Position numbers and translations under genes: made by a program. A stretch of 64,000 nucleotides of DNA from contig NZ_SNYR01000002.1 in the NCBI RefSeq assembly GCF_004363175.1, forward strand, positions 558,001-622,000. Reading direction: 5' to 3'. Source of the DNA: Maritalea mobilis (GTDB taxonomy: Bacteria; Pseudomonadota; Alphaproteobacteria; Rhizobiales; Devosiaceae). Positions 8,934 through 19,409 of this stretch are shown piece by piece (within the stretch, counting starts at the first letter, position 1; the number at the start of each line of letters is the position of its first letter). The notes under the pieces were generated by a model that saw only the letters and a program-made list of their open reading frames with translations, was not told the origin of the DNA and made no database searches.

Positions 8934-10689
8934 TGTTCGCTGCGGGAACCACCAGTTCTTTGCAATATCAGCGGCGTCGCCTCGCGGCGGTTCTTATCGC
9001 TATTTTCTTGCTGGCCGTGTCCTTTCTGGTGATCTATGCCGCCGCCTTTTCTACCTTTAAGGCCAGCGAATTGGAGCGGGCTGAAGGCCGGGCCGAGTTT
9101 TATCGCACCACATTAGAAAGCGCCTTGGATCGGCTTGAACACTTGCCCTTTATTGTCGGGCAAGACCCAGCGGTTGTGCGCGGGCTAACTGATCCAGATA
9201 GCCGCGACGCCCTTAACCGCCGTTTGGCCGATTTTGCCAGCCGTGCCAATGCCGAAGCGCTGTATGTGATGGATTTGACGGGGCTTACGGTCGCTGCCTC
9301 AAATTATGCTGAGCCTGTGAATTTTATCGGTGAGAATTACAGTTTTCGCCCCTATTTTCAAACCGCAAAAAGTGGCCAGCGTGGCAAGTTCTTTGCCATT
9401 GGCGCCACCACCAAACGGCCTGGCTTTTTCGTCGCAGAACCTGTGCGCAATTTGGCGGGCAAAATCATCGGCGTGATTGCGCTCAAGATCGAGTTGGATG
9501 AACTGGTCGCCGCTTGGCAAGCATCCGGCGAGAAAATCCTGATCACCAATCTGGATACAATCATTGTGCTCGCCAGTCAGCCCGATTGGCATTACCGCAC
9601 ATTGCTGCCCATCAGCGAAGAGCGCCTGTTGGATATCCGCAATATGCGCCAATTCGGGCAAGAGGCGTTGCAGCCATTGGATTGGACACGTTTAGACGAT
9701 GACGAAATCGATTTTGCGGGGGAACGCCATATTGGTGTGCGCGTTCCGGTAAAAAGTCAGCCTTGGCAATTGCACTTTATCGTCAGCACCGCGGGGTTGC
9801 AGGAACGAGCCTTATTCGTCGTGTTCCTCGCGGCCATTTCTGTCGCTCTTTTGGCCATTCTCTTCATCTTTTGGCGATCTGAGCGGTTGCGCCGCGCGCT
9901 CCATGCCTCACATCAAGATCGGCAACGCCTGTTGCGCGAGATTGAAGAACGCAAGGCCACTGAAAAGGCGCTGGCCAAAACTCAAAAAGAGCTAGAGAAA
10001 TCCAGCCGCATGGCCGCCCTTGGCCAGTTGGCTGCATCGGTGACGCACGAACTGGGCCAACCCCTTTCTGCCATGCGCAATTATATTGCGATTGAGGAAA
10101 TGGGCGCCACGCAAAAGCCGGACAGTCTGGCCACCCGCCTTTCCTCGCTGGTGCGGCGCATGGAAAATATCACCCGCGATCTGCGGTTTTTCTCGCAGCC
10201 AAAGCAAGACCAGCAATCCCCGTTCGATATTTCCCGCGCCATCGACAATGCGGTGGGCTTGGTGCGCCATGATGTGCAGGCGAAAGAGATTGAGCTACAG
10301 GTTAAAGCCCCAAGTCCCGGTGCGCAGATTTTGGGCAATAGCGCCCGGTTTGAGCAGGTGCTGGTCAATTTGCTGCGCAATGCCATCAGCGCCGTGGATA
10401 ATGTGGATGCGCCCCGCATTGAGATTGGCTGGACGCTGGAACTTGGTCAGGTCGTTATCTTTGTTGCGGATAATGGCCACGGCCTTAAGGGGCAACAGAT
10501 TGAAGATTTGCAGGAGCCATTCCGCACTGACAAGCCTTCTGGCGAGGGTATGGGGCTTGGTCTTGCCATTTCTGCGTCCATTGTGAAAGAACATGCGGGC
10601 GAATTGTTTGCCGAAGATAATGATCATGGCGGGGCCACCTTCACGGTGTTGGTGCCGCCTCTCACCCCCCTTGATGAAGAGAGCACAGA

Positions 10690-10693
<4 letters not shown>
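8933..10693 (+). CDS. dctB: C4-dicarboxylate-type sensor histidine kinase
   Basis: 586 residues. Membrane helix 1 (about 14-37), a periplasmic PDC/Cache-like sensor domain (about 40-290), membrane helix 2 (about 293-314), a short coiled coil, then HisKA with the phospho-accepting His in VTHELGQP (about residue 371) and a HATPase with NLLRNAI, DNGHG and GMGLGLAIS. This is the DctB architecture: it senses a carboxylate outside and phosphorylates DctD. The start overlaps the ilvA stop, and the 3' end overlaps dctD by 4 nt. The TRAP genes lie 740 bp further on, which supports a dicarboxylate or similar acid as signal. Confidence 0.9.
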
Positions 10694-12036
<1,343 letters not shown>

Positions 12037-12120
12037 TTTTGCCTCACGGTTGATCGGTGCCTTCGGCAGGGCGGCACAAAAGTACGCCGGGGTCCTCGCT
12101 GCGCTCGTCCGCCTTTTTCC
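12037..12120 (+). repeat. 3'-end repeat, copy A
   Basis: Starts right after the dctD stop as TTTTGCCTCACGGTTGATCGG, followed by a small stem with TTCG loop and a second GC-rich arm. Relatives lie directly downstream of the genes ending at 42641 (minus strand) and 54100. Copy A is the most diverged in its second half. Confidence 0.6.
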
Positions 12121-12206
12121 CTACTAAAGTTTGCCTGAGCCTGTTAACTAGCAACCGCATTATCCTTGGGTCTGATCGAGAGTTATTGACCTTCGCCATC
12201 TCCCTC

Positions 12207-12250
12207 CGTCATTACCGGACTTGATCCGGTAATCCATGTAGCGGCGGCGT
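12207..12250 (+). repeat. Left half of a composite hairpin element
   Basis: CGTCA, then a perfect hairpin TTACCGG/CCGGTAA at 12212-12232, then ATCCATGTAGCGGC, the same inner flank as at 1364-1377. No matching right arm is visible, so it may be solo or decayed. Confidence 0.65.
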
Positions 12251-12354
12251 GTTGGAAGGGCCTGCCTTAATCAATGCTACTGCACTAATTTTGCCCAAAC
12301 CTCTCGCATCACCCTGGACAGTGTCTAATTTTTGCCGTGCTTCTCACTCCCACA

Positions 12355-12483
12355 CGTCACCCCAAGACTTGATCTTGGGGTCCAATTCACATTTCAAAAC
12401 GTGATCTCGTTTAAATATGTATCTCAAGCACTTCGATTAAAGGACAGCGCAAATGGATTACCGGATCAAGTCCGGTAATGACG
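12355..12483. repeat. Composite hairpin element, 129 bp
   Basis: CGTCA at 12355 and TGACG at 12479-12483. The left hairpin (12360-12380) has CCCCAAGA/TCTTGGGG arms; the right hairpin (12458-12478) has TTACCGG/CCGGTAA arms. The two ends therefore carry different stem types, and the 75-bp interior differs from that of the 127-bp class. Confidence 0.75.
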
Positions 12484-12520
12484 TGAGAGGGTGTGACGAT
12501 CCCCAGCACAGCATGTAAGT

Positions 12521-12580
12521 GGTGCACCAATTGGCGGGGATGCCGGGGTAGTGAGCGCAGCGAACGACGGCGGCAAAAAG
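12521..12580 (-). repeat. GC-rich 51-bp unit, single minus-strand copy
   Basis: The minus strand reads GCCGCCGTCGTTCGCTGCGC, followed by TCACTACCCCGGCATCCCCGCC, nearly identical to the tandem units at 54673-54830. Confidence 0.7.
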
Positions 12581-12774
12581 ACTGAGCACAGCAACCACCG
12601 CCGCCCACAAAATCCGCCCTGCGGAAATCCGCAGGGCCGTGCTTTTCCCATTGGCAGTTTTCTTCATACCCAAGCTTCTCGCCCCCACCTAATCTATTGG
12701 CAGCATCGACTCGGCCAAGGGCTGGGACGAATTGTGCAAACAGATTTGGGTTAGGTTTTCTTGGGAGGAACAAG

Positions 12775-13776
12775 ATGAAGACCATTACGAAAACAGCCAT
12801 CGCTGCGCTTTTGGGCATGTCCTTTGTGGGCGAAGCCGTTGCGGTTGAGTGGAATGTGTCCCTTTGGGGTCAGCGCCGCGCATTTACCGAACATGTTGAG
12901 AAATTGGCCGAGTTGGTCAGCGCAAAAACCAATGGTGAGTTCACGCTGAACTTGTCTTATGGTGGCTTATCGAATAACCGCGAAAATTTGGATGGCATCT
13001 CCATCGGCGCGTTTGAAATGGCGCAGTTCTGTGCGGGTTATCACGCGGATAAAAACCCATCCATCACCGTGTTGGAACTGCCATTTTTGGGCGTAACCTC
13101 GCTTGAGCAAGAAATTGCTGCATCCATGGCGGTTTATAATCACCCGGCAACGCAAGCGGATTTGGGCCGTTGGAACGCAACATTGCTGATGCCATCGCCT
13201 TTGCCGCAATATAACTTTGTGGGCGTTGGCGAAGCGCCGCGCAGCTTGGATGATTTTGAAGGCTTGACCGTGCGCGCCACTGGCGGCATTGGCAGGGCGA
13301 TGGAAAGCATTGGCGCTGTACCAAACTCCATGTCGGCCACCGAAGTGCGCCAAGCGCTTGATTCAGGTGTTGTGAAAGCCGTGTCTTTTGCACCGCATGC
13401 GCACATGTCTTTCGGCACAATTGAGAGTGGCGAATGGTGGACCACCAACATGAACCCAGGCACTGTGAACTGCCCTGTTGTAGCCAACACCGATGCGTTG
13501 AATAGCTTGTCTGATGCGCACCGCGAGGCCTTGTTGAGCTCTATTCCAGAGTCACTTCAATATTATGTTGATTTCTACAACAACCAAACCATGGCAGCTT
13601 GGGGCCCAGCGCTTGATGAGCGTGGCATTGAGCGGATCACCTACACAGACGAAGAGTTGGACAATTTCCGTTCAGCCGCTGGTGATATTGCCAAAAACTG
13701 GGTTGAAGAAAACAACGCCAAAGGCTTGCCAGCGCAAGAATTGCTGGATTTGGTCAATTCAACATTGGCAAATTAA
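12775..13776 (+). CDS. dctP: TRAP transporter solute-binding protein
   Basis: 333 residues from the ATG at 12775, preceded by GGGAGGAA. An upstream in-frame Met has no such site. The signal peptide covers residues 1-24 (ending EAVAVE). The mature part is a DctP-family binding protein with the helix-rich C-lobe, the GLTVRATGG strand carrying the arginine that salt-bridges a ligand carboxylate, and MSATEVRQAL. It delivers an organic acid to DctQM in the inner membrane, driven by a cation gradient. Substrate inferred only: DctBD next door suggests a C4-dicarboxylate, but the protein belongs to a broad group. Confidence 0.88.
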   Translation: MKTITKTAIAALLGMSFVGEAVAVEWNVSLWGQRRAFTEHVEKLAELVSAKTNGEFTLNLSYGGLSNNRENLDGISIGAFEMAQFCAGYHADKNPSITVLELPFLGVTSLEQEIAASMAVYNHPATQADLGRWNATLLMPSPLPQYNFVGVGEAPRSLDDFEGLTVRATGGIGRAMESIGAVPNSMSATEVRQALDSGVVKAVSFAPHAHMSFGTIESGEWWTTNMNPGTVNCPVVANTDALNSLSDAHREALLSSIPESLQYYVDFYNNQTMAAWGPALDERGIERITYTDEELDNFRSAAGDIAKNWVEENNAKGLPAQELLDLVNSTLAN

Positions 13777-13785
13777 TCTGAACAA

Positions 13786-13817
13786 TCGGCCACGCTTGTC
13801 GTGGCCGGTTTCTTTTT
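13786..13817 (+). terminator. Intercistronic hairpin between dctP and dctQ
   Basis: CGGCCACG/CGTGGCCG stem (13787-13794 and 13800-13807) with a 5-nt loop, then TTTCTTTTTT. It probably gives partial termination or 3'-end protection, so that the binding protein is made in excess over the membrane subunits. Confidence 0.65.
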
Positions 13818-13844
13818 TGCTATTGGTTTTCGGGGGAGGACACC

Positions 13845-14486
13845 ATGGCGGGCACAGCTTCCGTTTTGACGGATGACAGCTTTTTAAGCCGTTTAGATCA
13901 ACGGCTCTTTTCCATCGAAAAAATACTGATCCTGATCGGCGGCTTGGCGATTTTCTCGCTTATGCTCATGGCCGTTATTTCAGTTGGCGGTCGCAACTTT
14001 TTCAACCGCCCCTTGCCGGGCTATGTGGATTGGATTGAGCAAGCCATGCCGCTGATTGCCTTTGTGGGCATCGCTTACACTCAGCGCGTGGGCGGCCATA
14101 TCCGCATGGATATTTTGGTTGGTCAGCTCAAAGGTCGTCTACTGTGGCTTGCTGAGTTTGTTTCCACCTTTGCGATGCTTGTTCTTACGCTTTTGCTGCT
14201 TTGGGGTTCGTGGGCCCATTTCCAACGGTCGTTTGATTTCAGCGTGCCCATGTGGAGCCGCGACTCCTCCATTGATATTGGCTTGCCGCTTTGGCCCGCC
14301 AAATTGCTGGCGCCCATTGCGTTTTTTGTGCTTTCCCTGCGTCTTACCATTCAATTGTGGGGCTTTGGCCGCGCGGTGAAAACAGATGCGACCAATCCTG
14401 TCGCCGTGCCGCTGATTGAAGATGCAGCCACCCAAGCGCAACGCGAAGCTGAAAGCGTTTCCGGCCTTGAGGAGGACAGCAAATGA
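13845..14486 (+). CDS. dctQ: TRAP transporter small permease subunit
   Basis: 213 residues, with GGGGAGGA before the ATG. Four membrane helices (about 25-50, 65-85, 100-125 and 145-170) and the family residues around NRPLPGYVDWIEQ and RVGGHIRMD. DctQ forms the membrane complex with DctM and helps the binding protein dock. A polar acidic C-terminal tail follows the last helix. Its stop overlaps the dctM start by 4 nt (ATGA), so translation is coupled. Confidence 0.9.
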   Translation: MAGTASVLTDDSFLSRLDQRLFSIEKILILIGGLAIFSLMLMAVISVGGRNFFNRPLPGYVDWIEQAMPLIAFVGIAYTQRVGGHIRMDILVGQLKGRLLWLAEFVSTFAMLVLTLLLLWGSWAHFQRSFDFSVPMWSRDSSIDIGLPLWPAKLLAPIAFFVLSLRLTIQLWGFGRAVKTDATNPVAVPLIEDAATQAQREAESVSGLEEDSK

Positions 14487-15889
14487 CCACGATTGATATT
14501 GGTTTGATCGTTACGGGGCTGTTGCTTCTGATGGTCTTGATCGGCGTGCGCGTGGCATTCGCTGCTGCGATGGCTGGCGTTATCGGGCTGGTGTGGGTGT
14601 TCTGGTCAAAAAAGGGATATGACCCGAACCAGTTCTTCTGGGCCTTGAGCGTTGCCGCGAAAACTGCGGGGCAAGTGCCGCACTCAAAGGTGTCCTCGCA
14701 GGCCCTTTCCTTGATCCCCACCTTCATTTTGATCGGCTATCTCGCCTATTATGCGGGGCTAACCAAAGCCCTGTTTGAGGCGGCCAAGAAATGGGTTGGC
14801 TGGTTGCCGGGCGGCATGGGCGTGGCCACTGTTTTCGCCACGGCAGGCTTTGCCGCCGTGTCTGGCGCGTCTGTTGCCACGTCAGCAGTATTCGCCCGCA
14901 TTGCCATTCCTGAAATGTTGAAAGTCGGCTATGACAGGCGATTTGCAGCTGGCGTTGTGGCCGCGGGCGGCACGCTTGCATCCTTGATCCCGCCATCTGC
15001 CATTTTGGTGATTTATGCCATTATTGTAGAACAGGATGTGGGCGCTCTATTGCTTGCGGGCTTCTTGCCCGGCGCTGTATCCGCCCTCATTTATGGTGGC
15101 TTGGTGGTACTGTTGGCCACGTTCAACAAAGATCTTGGCCCGCCAGTGCGCGGCTTTACGTGGGGCGAACGCTTTAAAGCCCTGCCCCCTGCCCTGCCGA
15201 TCTTTGCGGTGGTGATCATCATTATTTGCTTTATCTACAACCCGTTTGGCGGCGATGCCTGGGGCACGCCGACAGAGGGTGGCGCGATTGGTGCGTTCAT
15301 CATCTTCGTGATGGCCCTAATCCACGGCATGAAGTGGGGGCAGTTTAAAGACGCACTCACCGAGTCAGCCAAATTGGCGGTTATGATTTTCACCATCATT
15401 TGGGGCGTGTTGATCTATGTGCGCTTTTTGGGCTTTGCCGATTTGCCCGGCGCGTTTTCGGATTGGATCACCTCGCTTGATCAACATCCGATGATCATTC
15501 TCATCATGATCCTGTTGGCCTATGCGGTGCTAGGCATGTTTATGGATGCGATTGGCATGTTGCTGCTGACCCTGCCTGTGGTGTTTCCTGCGGTGATGGC
15601 GCTCAATGGCGGCATGGATGTCACGGCTGCGGAAAGTGCCTTTGGCATGAGCGGCTGGGGCTGTGCCATCTGGTTCGGCATCATTGTGGTGAAAATGGCA
15701 GAGCTGTGTTTGATCACCCCGCCCATTGGGCTCAATTGTTTCGTCGTTGCCGGGGTGCGCGATGATATCTCAGTGCAAGACGTTTTCCGCGGTGCTACCC
15801 CGTTTTTTGTCGCGGATGCAATCACCATCGCCGTGCTTATTGCTTTCCCGAGCATTGTGTTGTGGTTGCCTGGCCTTTTGTTAGGCTAG
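14483..15889 (+). CDS. dctM: TRAP transporter large permease subunit
   Basis: 468 residues, all within the usual DctM length, with about 12 membrane helices. Recognisable family segments are TAGFAAVSGASVATSAVFA (the DctM signature around a conserved GAS) and PPIGLNCFVVAGV near the C-terminus. It is the ion-coupled translocation channel for the solute captured by DctP. It is the last gene of dctPQM and is followed by a strong terminator. Confidence 0.92.
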   Translation: MTTIDIGLIVTGLLLLMVLIGVRVAFAAAMAGVIGLVWVFWSKKGYDPNQFFWALSVAAKTAGQVPHSKVSSQALSLIPTFILIGYLAYYAGLTKALFEAAKKWVGWLPGGMGVATVFATAGFAAVSGASVATSAVFARIAIPEMLKVGYDRRFAAGVVAAGGTLASLIPPSAILVIYAIIVEQDVGALLLAGFLPGAVSALIYGGLVVLLATFNKDLGPPVRGFTWGERFKALPPALPIFAVVIIIICFIYNPFGGDAWGTPTEGGAIGAFIIFVMALIHGMKWGQFKDALTESAKLAVMIFTIIWGVLIYVRFLGFADLPGAFSDWITSLDQHPMIILIMILLAYAVLGMFMDAIGMLLLTLPVVFPAVMALNGGMDVTAAESAFGMSGWGCAIWFGIIVVKMAELCLITPPIGLNCFVVAGVRDDISVQDVFRGATPFFVADAITIAVLIAFPSIVLWLPGLLLG

Positions 15890-15908
15890 TCATCTTCATT
15901 GAGATCAT

Positions 15909-15937
15909 AAGGGCGGGGAAATTCCCCGCCCTTTTTC
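15909..15937 (+). terminator. Intrinsic terminator after dctM
   Basis: Perfect AGGGCGGGGAA/TTCCCCGCCCT stem (15910-15920 and 15922-15932) with a T-run. The A-rich 5' side means it may also serve the convergent cupin transcript. Confidence 0.85.
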
Positions 15938-15973
15938 TTTGTGCCATCTGTTGAAGACGCGTCAGGTTAAACC

Positions 15974-16417
15974 CTATTCAGATGGCGGTGGGAGAAAGTT
16001 CACTTCGTGCAATGCAGACAGGCGCACCACTTCATCTGGGTCGCCCAAATCATGCAAAGCTTCAAACAGATCAAAGAGTTTGCGGCTTGGTGCCACACCG
16101 AAAAAGCAGTTCGCATCCTTGCCGGATTTGTTGGTGATGCCGTGGGCAATGCCCATGGGCATGCGCACCGTGTCGCCCGCGCGGGCGGTCAAAATTTGAT
16201 CGCCAAAGGCCAGTTCCAGTTCGCCATCCAACATGGTGATCCACTCATCCTGTGTGGGATGGATGTGCGGCGGCACAAAGCTTTCTGCCGGCAAAAGTGC
16301 GTGCCAGATCATGGCGTTTTCCGAGTGCAGTTTGGGGATATAGGTTTGGCCCAAAATGTTCCATTTGGTGCCTTCAAGGCCTTCCCCTTTGGCGGTAATG
16401 CCTGGTGTTAATGTCAT
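15974..16417 (-). CDS. Small cupin protein
   Basis: 147 residues, a single RmlC-like cupin barrel. Motif 1 is PPHIHPTQDEW, followed by the glycine turn (DGELELAFG), and motif 2 is PMGIAHGITN, which together supply His and Glu metal ligands. Single-domain cupins of this kind are metal-dependent oxygenases, isomerases or small-molecule binders. It is 12 nt downstream of the flavin monooxygenase in the same operon, so it probably acts on, or binds, the product of that enzyme. Confidence 0.75.
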   Translation of the reverse strand: MTLTPGITAKGEGLEGTKWNILGQTYIPKLHSENAMIWHALLPAESFVPPHIHPTQDEWITMLDGELELAFGDQILTARAGDTVRMPMGIAHGITNKSGKDANCFFGVAPSRKLFDLFEALHDLGDPDEVVRLSALHEVNFLPPPSE

Positions 16418-16429
16418 TTTCTTCTCCTC

Positions 16430-17920
16430 CTAATTCACCCGATAGTCCGGGGTTGAATCCAAAAAGCGGCGATAGGCGTCGGCGTCCGGCGGGGTAAAGT
16501 TCTCCGCCAGCGGATTGCGCCGCCGAACTTTGGCGCCCATATCGTCCAGCAATTCATCAAAATGTTTGAAATGGTAAGGGGCAACACACAGCCCGCCATA
16601 GACTTTGGCCGACGGTTTTTCATGCCGCTTCCAGTGCAACATCTGTTCGATATTGTCGTTCATTTGCTGTTCGGTGGGCTGCTTGGCCAATTTGCCATCG
16701 GCATAGCGCACCAGCCAGTTGGCCGCGAGGTCCGCGCACAGCACGGTGCAGAAAGATGAGTTGAAGCCCACAAAGCCCATATCCGGCAAATCAGGATTGG
16801 CGATGATGCGGTAAAGCCGATATTGCCCATCCTCTTCAACTAGCTTGTCCTGATATTCTTTCGGCAAATAGGGCACGCCCAGCTTCCAGCCCACCGCCAG
16901 AATGGCGAGGTCTGTTTTCACCTTTTCGCCGCCAGTTAGCACCACGCTGTCGCCTTCATATTCTTTGAAGGTGCCTTTGATGCAGTTGATGCGGCCATCG
17001 GCAATCATATCGAACAGGCCGGGGGTGACGATCGGCACGGAGCAATTGATCTCATCCTCAATTTTGATTTCTGGCCGCAGCCCAGTCTTTTTCAGCTTAA
17101 GCTGCATGGTCAGCAACGCTTCAAGTGCGCGCCAATTTGCCCACACAAAGGGCTTGCCGATCACATGCGCAAACTTCTGCATTGGGTTCAACCCCCAGCT
17201 GGGGAACATTTGCTCCTGCTTGCGGATATAAAGGATGCGTTTGAAATTGATCAGTCCGCCAATGAAGTAGGGCACCCGCCACACCGAAGTCAAATAGACT
17301 ATGGTCACAGATTTTGCGCCATTTTTCACTGCATTCACCGCAATGTCGGTTGCAGATTTGGAAAAGCCCAGCACGGTGACATTTTTGCCGTCAACGATGG
17401 ACGGGTCGGTATATTCAGATGAGTGCATCACCTCGCCGCCCTGCGCTTCAAATGCTTCTTGGCCAGGGTGGGTGAGAATATTTTTCTCGCTGAATTGCCC
17501 GGTGCAGACGGAGACAAAATCAAATTCCTCGGTGCTCTCTGCCCCGTTTTGATCCACCAAGTGAAGCGTCCAGCCTTTTTGCCCGTCCGTGCGGCGAGTC
17601 ATTTCTGAAACGCTTGTGTTGAAGCGAATATGGTCGCGCAGATTATAGTCTGCGGCATAGCTATCTAGATAGGCATGCACCTGCGGCCCCTTGGGCCATT
17701 CCGGATAATCATCCGGCATGGGTTTATCGGTATAGCGATATAAATCTTTGGGGCTTTGGGTTTGCACATCTGGATAGGACCGCGACAATTCCCACACGCC
17801 GCCCAAATCATGGCTGCGTTCGATAATGGTCACATCGTGACCTTTTTCCTTGAACGTTTTTGCGGTTACAAGTCCGCTTACCCCAGCGCCGATTACGGCC
17901 ACCTTTTTCTTCGTTGTCAT
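16430..17920 (-). CDS. Flavin-containing monooxygenase (class B FMO family)
   Basis: 496 residues from the ATG at 17918-17920, preceded by GGAGGAGGGG. Two Rossmann motifs are present: FAD-binding GAGVSGL near residue 11 and an NADPH-binding GFSKSATD near 190. An FMO-like GxxxHSSEY segment lies between them; the usual Phe of the FxGxxxHxxxY signature is replaced by Gln. Such enzymes insert one oxygen from O2 into N-, S- or carbonyl substrates with NADPH. Substrate unknown; tertiary amines and ketones are both possible. The gene is divergent from an AraC regulator and precedes the cupin. Confidence 0.85.
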   Translation of the reverse strand: MTTKKKVAVIGAGVSGLVTAKTFKEKGHDVTIIERSHDLGGVWELSRSYPDVQTQSPKDLYRYTDKPMPDDYPEWPKGPQVHAYLDSYAADYNLRDHIRFNTSVSEMTRRTDGQKGWTLHLVDQNGAESTEEFDFVSVCTGQFSEKNILTHPGQEAFEAQGGEVMHSSEYTDPSIVDGKNVTVLGFSKSATDIAVNAVKNGAKSVTIVYLTSVWRVPYFIGGLINFKRILYIRKQEQMFPSWGLNPMQKFAHVIGKPFVWANWRALEALLTMQLKLKKTGLRPEIKIEDEINCSVPIVTPGLFDMIADGRINCIKGTFKEYEGDSVVLTGGEKVKTDLAILAVGWKLGVPYLPKEYQDKLVEEDGQYRLYRIIANPDLPDMGFVGFNSSFCTVLCADLAANWLVRYADGKLAKQPTEQQMNDNIEQMLHWKRHEKPSAKVYGGLCVAPYHFKHFDELLDDMGAKVRRRNPLAENFTPPDADAYRRFLDSTPDYRVN

Positions 17921-18047
17921 CGTCCCCTCCTCCAAGCCGATTGCAACATTTATTATTTTATGCCTAAACTAAATGTCAGATAGAGGGAGGCGGCTATCCG
18001 AAAAACGCAAAATAATGCGGATATCGCCGCCGGGTGGAAGGCACCTT

Positions 18048-19007
18048 ATGGAGCCACTGGCTAAATATCGGCTGTTTCAATCGGCTGAATTGGAGTGTGC
18101 GCGGGAGATGGTGGCGCAGAAATATTGCGCCCATCGGCTCGATTTTGTTGCGCCGCAATCGCGGCTGGACGCGGTGCATAACCACGTGGCCCTGCCCGGT
18201 TTGTCGTTCAATTATATGCGCTATGGTGGCGCGGTGCACATCAATCCCGGTGAGTTGGAAAAGTTCTATTTGATCCAAATTCCTTTGGCCGGTGGTGCGC
18301 ACATCACCAATGGCAAAATGGAAGTTGAGAGCACTGTTGAGTTTGCCAGCATCCTCAATCCAGACTTAAAAACGGACATGGTGTGGCACGCGGATTGCGA
18401 AATGTTGCTGGTGCAAATCGATGCGCAGCATCTGCGTAAACAGGCGGAGCTGATGCTCGGTCGTTCGCTGAACGCCCCTATTCGGTTCGATCCTAAATTG
18501 CGGATGCGTGCCAAACAGCTTGGCCCGTGGCGGCAACAATTGCGGTCCATCTTTTCAGATTTAGACGCAGGCGTGGCCCCGCATGGCCTATCGGAACTTC
18601 TGCTGCAATTGTTGGAAGCGGCGCCCAGCAACATTCAATGTTTCTTTGATGCTGCGCCCGTGCATCTTGCACCCGCACAAATCAAGCGGGCCATGGCTTA
18701 TATCAAAAGCGAATATCGATCGGACATTAGCTTGCAAGACGTGGCCCACGCCGCTGGCGCATCGCTGCGGGCGCTGCAATATGGGTTTAAAGAAACTTAT
18801 GGCGTGACGCCGATGCAAATGGTGCGGTTGGAGCGGTTACGCCGGGCGCATTATATGTTGCAAGGGGCGCATGGCGATCAAACCGTCACACAAATTGCGT
18901 CGGATTTAGGCTTTAGCCATTTAGGGCGATTTTCACTGGATTATCGGGATGCCTTTGGCGAAACCCCGCAGCAAACGCTGAATTTCGCCAAACAGCAATT
19001 GATCTAA
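18048..19007 (+). CDS. AraC-family transcriptional regulator
   Basis: 319 residues from the ATG at 18048, with GGAAGG 6 nt upstream. Earlier Mets at 17973 and 18015 lack good ribosome sites. Residues 1-190 match the cupin-like ligand domain found in many aromatic-degradation activators (AraC_binding_2). The double helix-turn-helix is at the C-terminus, with DISLQDVAHAAGASLRALQ and a second HTH at QIASDLGFSHLGRF. The gene lies between the FMO/cupin operon (divergent) and the RidA end of the liv operon (convergent, 0-nt gap). The divergent pair is the most likely target. Confidence 0.88.
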   Translation: MEPLAKYRLFQSAELECAREMVAQKYCAHRLDFVAPQSRLDAVHNHVALPGLSFNYMRYGGAVHINPGELEKFYLIQIPLAGGAHITNGKMEVESTVEFASILNPDLKTDMVWHADCEMLLVQIDAQHLRKQAELMLGRSLNAPIRFDPKLRMRAKQLGPWRQQLRSIFSDLDAGVAPHGLSELLLQLLEAAPSNIQCFFDAAPVHLAPAQIKRAMAYIKSEYRSDISLQDVAHAAGASLRALQYGFKETYGVTPMQMVRLERLRRAHYMLQGAHGDQTVTQIASDLGFSHLGRFSLDYRDAFGETPQQTLNFAKQQLI

Positions 19008-19409
19008 TTATTCATTCGGCAGCACTGCGGTGCCTTCAATTTCGATCAGCGCCTCATCTTCTACCAGCGCCGACACGACCACCATGGTCATTGCGGGAAA
19101 ATGGTATCCCAGCACCCGACGATAAGCAGCGCCCACCTCTTTTTGGTGATCCAGATAGGTTTGCTTGTCGGTCACGAACCAGGTGAGACGGGTCAAATGT
19201 TCGGCTTTGCCGCCCGCCGCTTCCACAACATCCAAAATGTTGCGGAGCGCCTGTTCCATTTGGCCGATAAAGTCTTTGGCTTCAAAAACCTGATCTTTCG
19301 TCCAGCCGATTTGACCGCCCACATACAGCGTGCGCCCTTCAGCAAGCATGCCATTGGCATAGCCTTTTGCGGGCTTCCATCCTTCAGGGTGTACAACAAT
19401 ATGTGCCAT
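19008..19409 (-). CDS. RidA/YjgF-family protein without the family arginine
   Basis: 133 residues. Canonical RidA hydrolyses enamine/imine intermediates and binds their carboxylate with an Arg in a PARS motif. Here the matching segment is FPAMTMVVV, so Met107 stands where that Arg should be; the EIEGTAV end is conserved. It is the last gene of the liv operon and overlaps the thioesterase by 1 nt. The ring product of the anthraniloyl-CoA monooxygenase is a 2-amino-enoyl-CoA, so a deaminase acting on a CoA thioester, with no free carboxylate to grip, is an attractive inference. Confidence 0.85.
   Translation of the reverse strand: MAHIVVHPEGWKPAKGYANGMLAEGRTLYVGGQIGWTKDQVFEAKDFIGQMEQALRNILDVVEAAGGKAEHLTRLTWFVTDKQTYLDHQKEVGAAYRRVLGYHFPAMTMVVVSALVEDEALIEIEGTAVLPNE

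Larger units (their letters stand above)
12037..12774. other. Gene-free repeat-rich spacer before dctP
   Basis: 738 bp. It contains a 3'-end repeat directly after dctD (12037-12120), a half element at 12207-12240, a complete composite element at 12355-12483 and one GC-rich unit on the minus strand (12521-12580). The last 80 bp must hold the dctP promoter, which I could not identify with confidence. Confidence 0.75.

Noticed and set aside
9299-9661. Minus-strand frames inside dctB and similar antisense frames elsewhere
   Set aside because: They are shadows of the real genes: no ribosome sites, no family resemblance, and the sense strand has full domain support.
12660-12774. A sigma-54 promoter before dctP
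   Set aside because: TTGGCA occurs near 12698, but no TTGC element stands at the right distance, and DctD lacks the GAFTGA loop.
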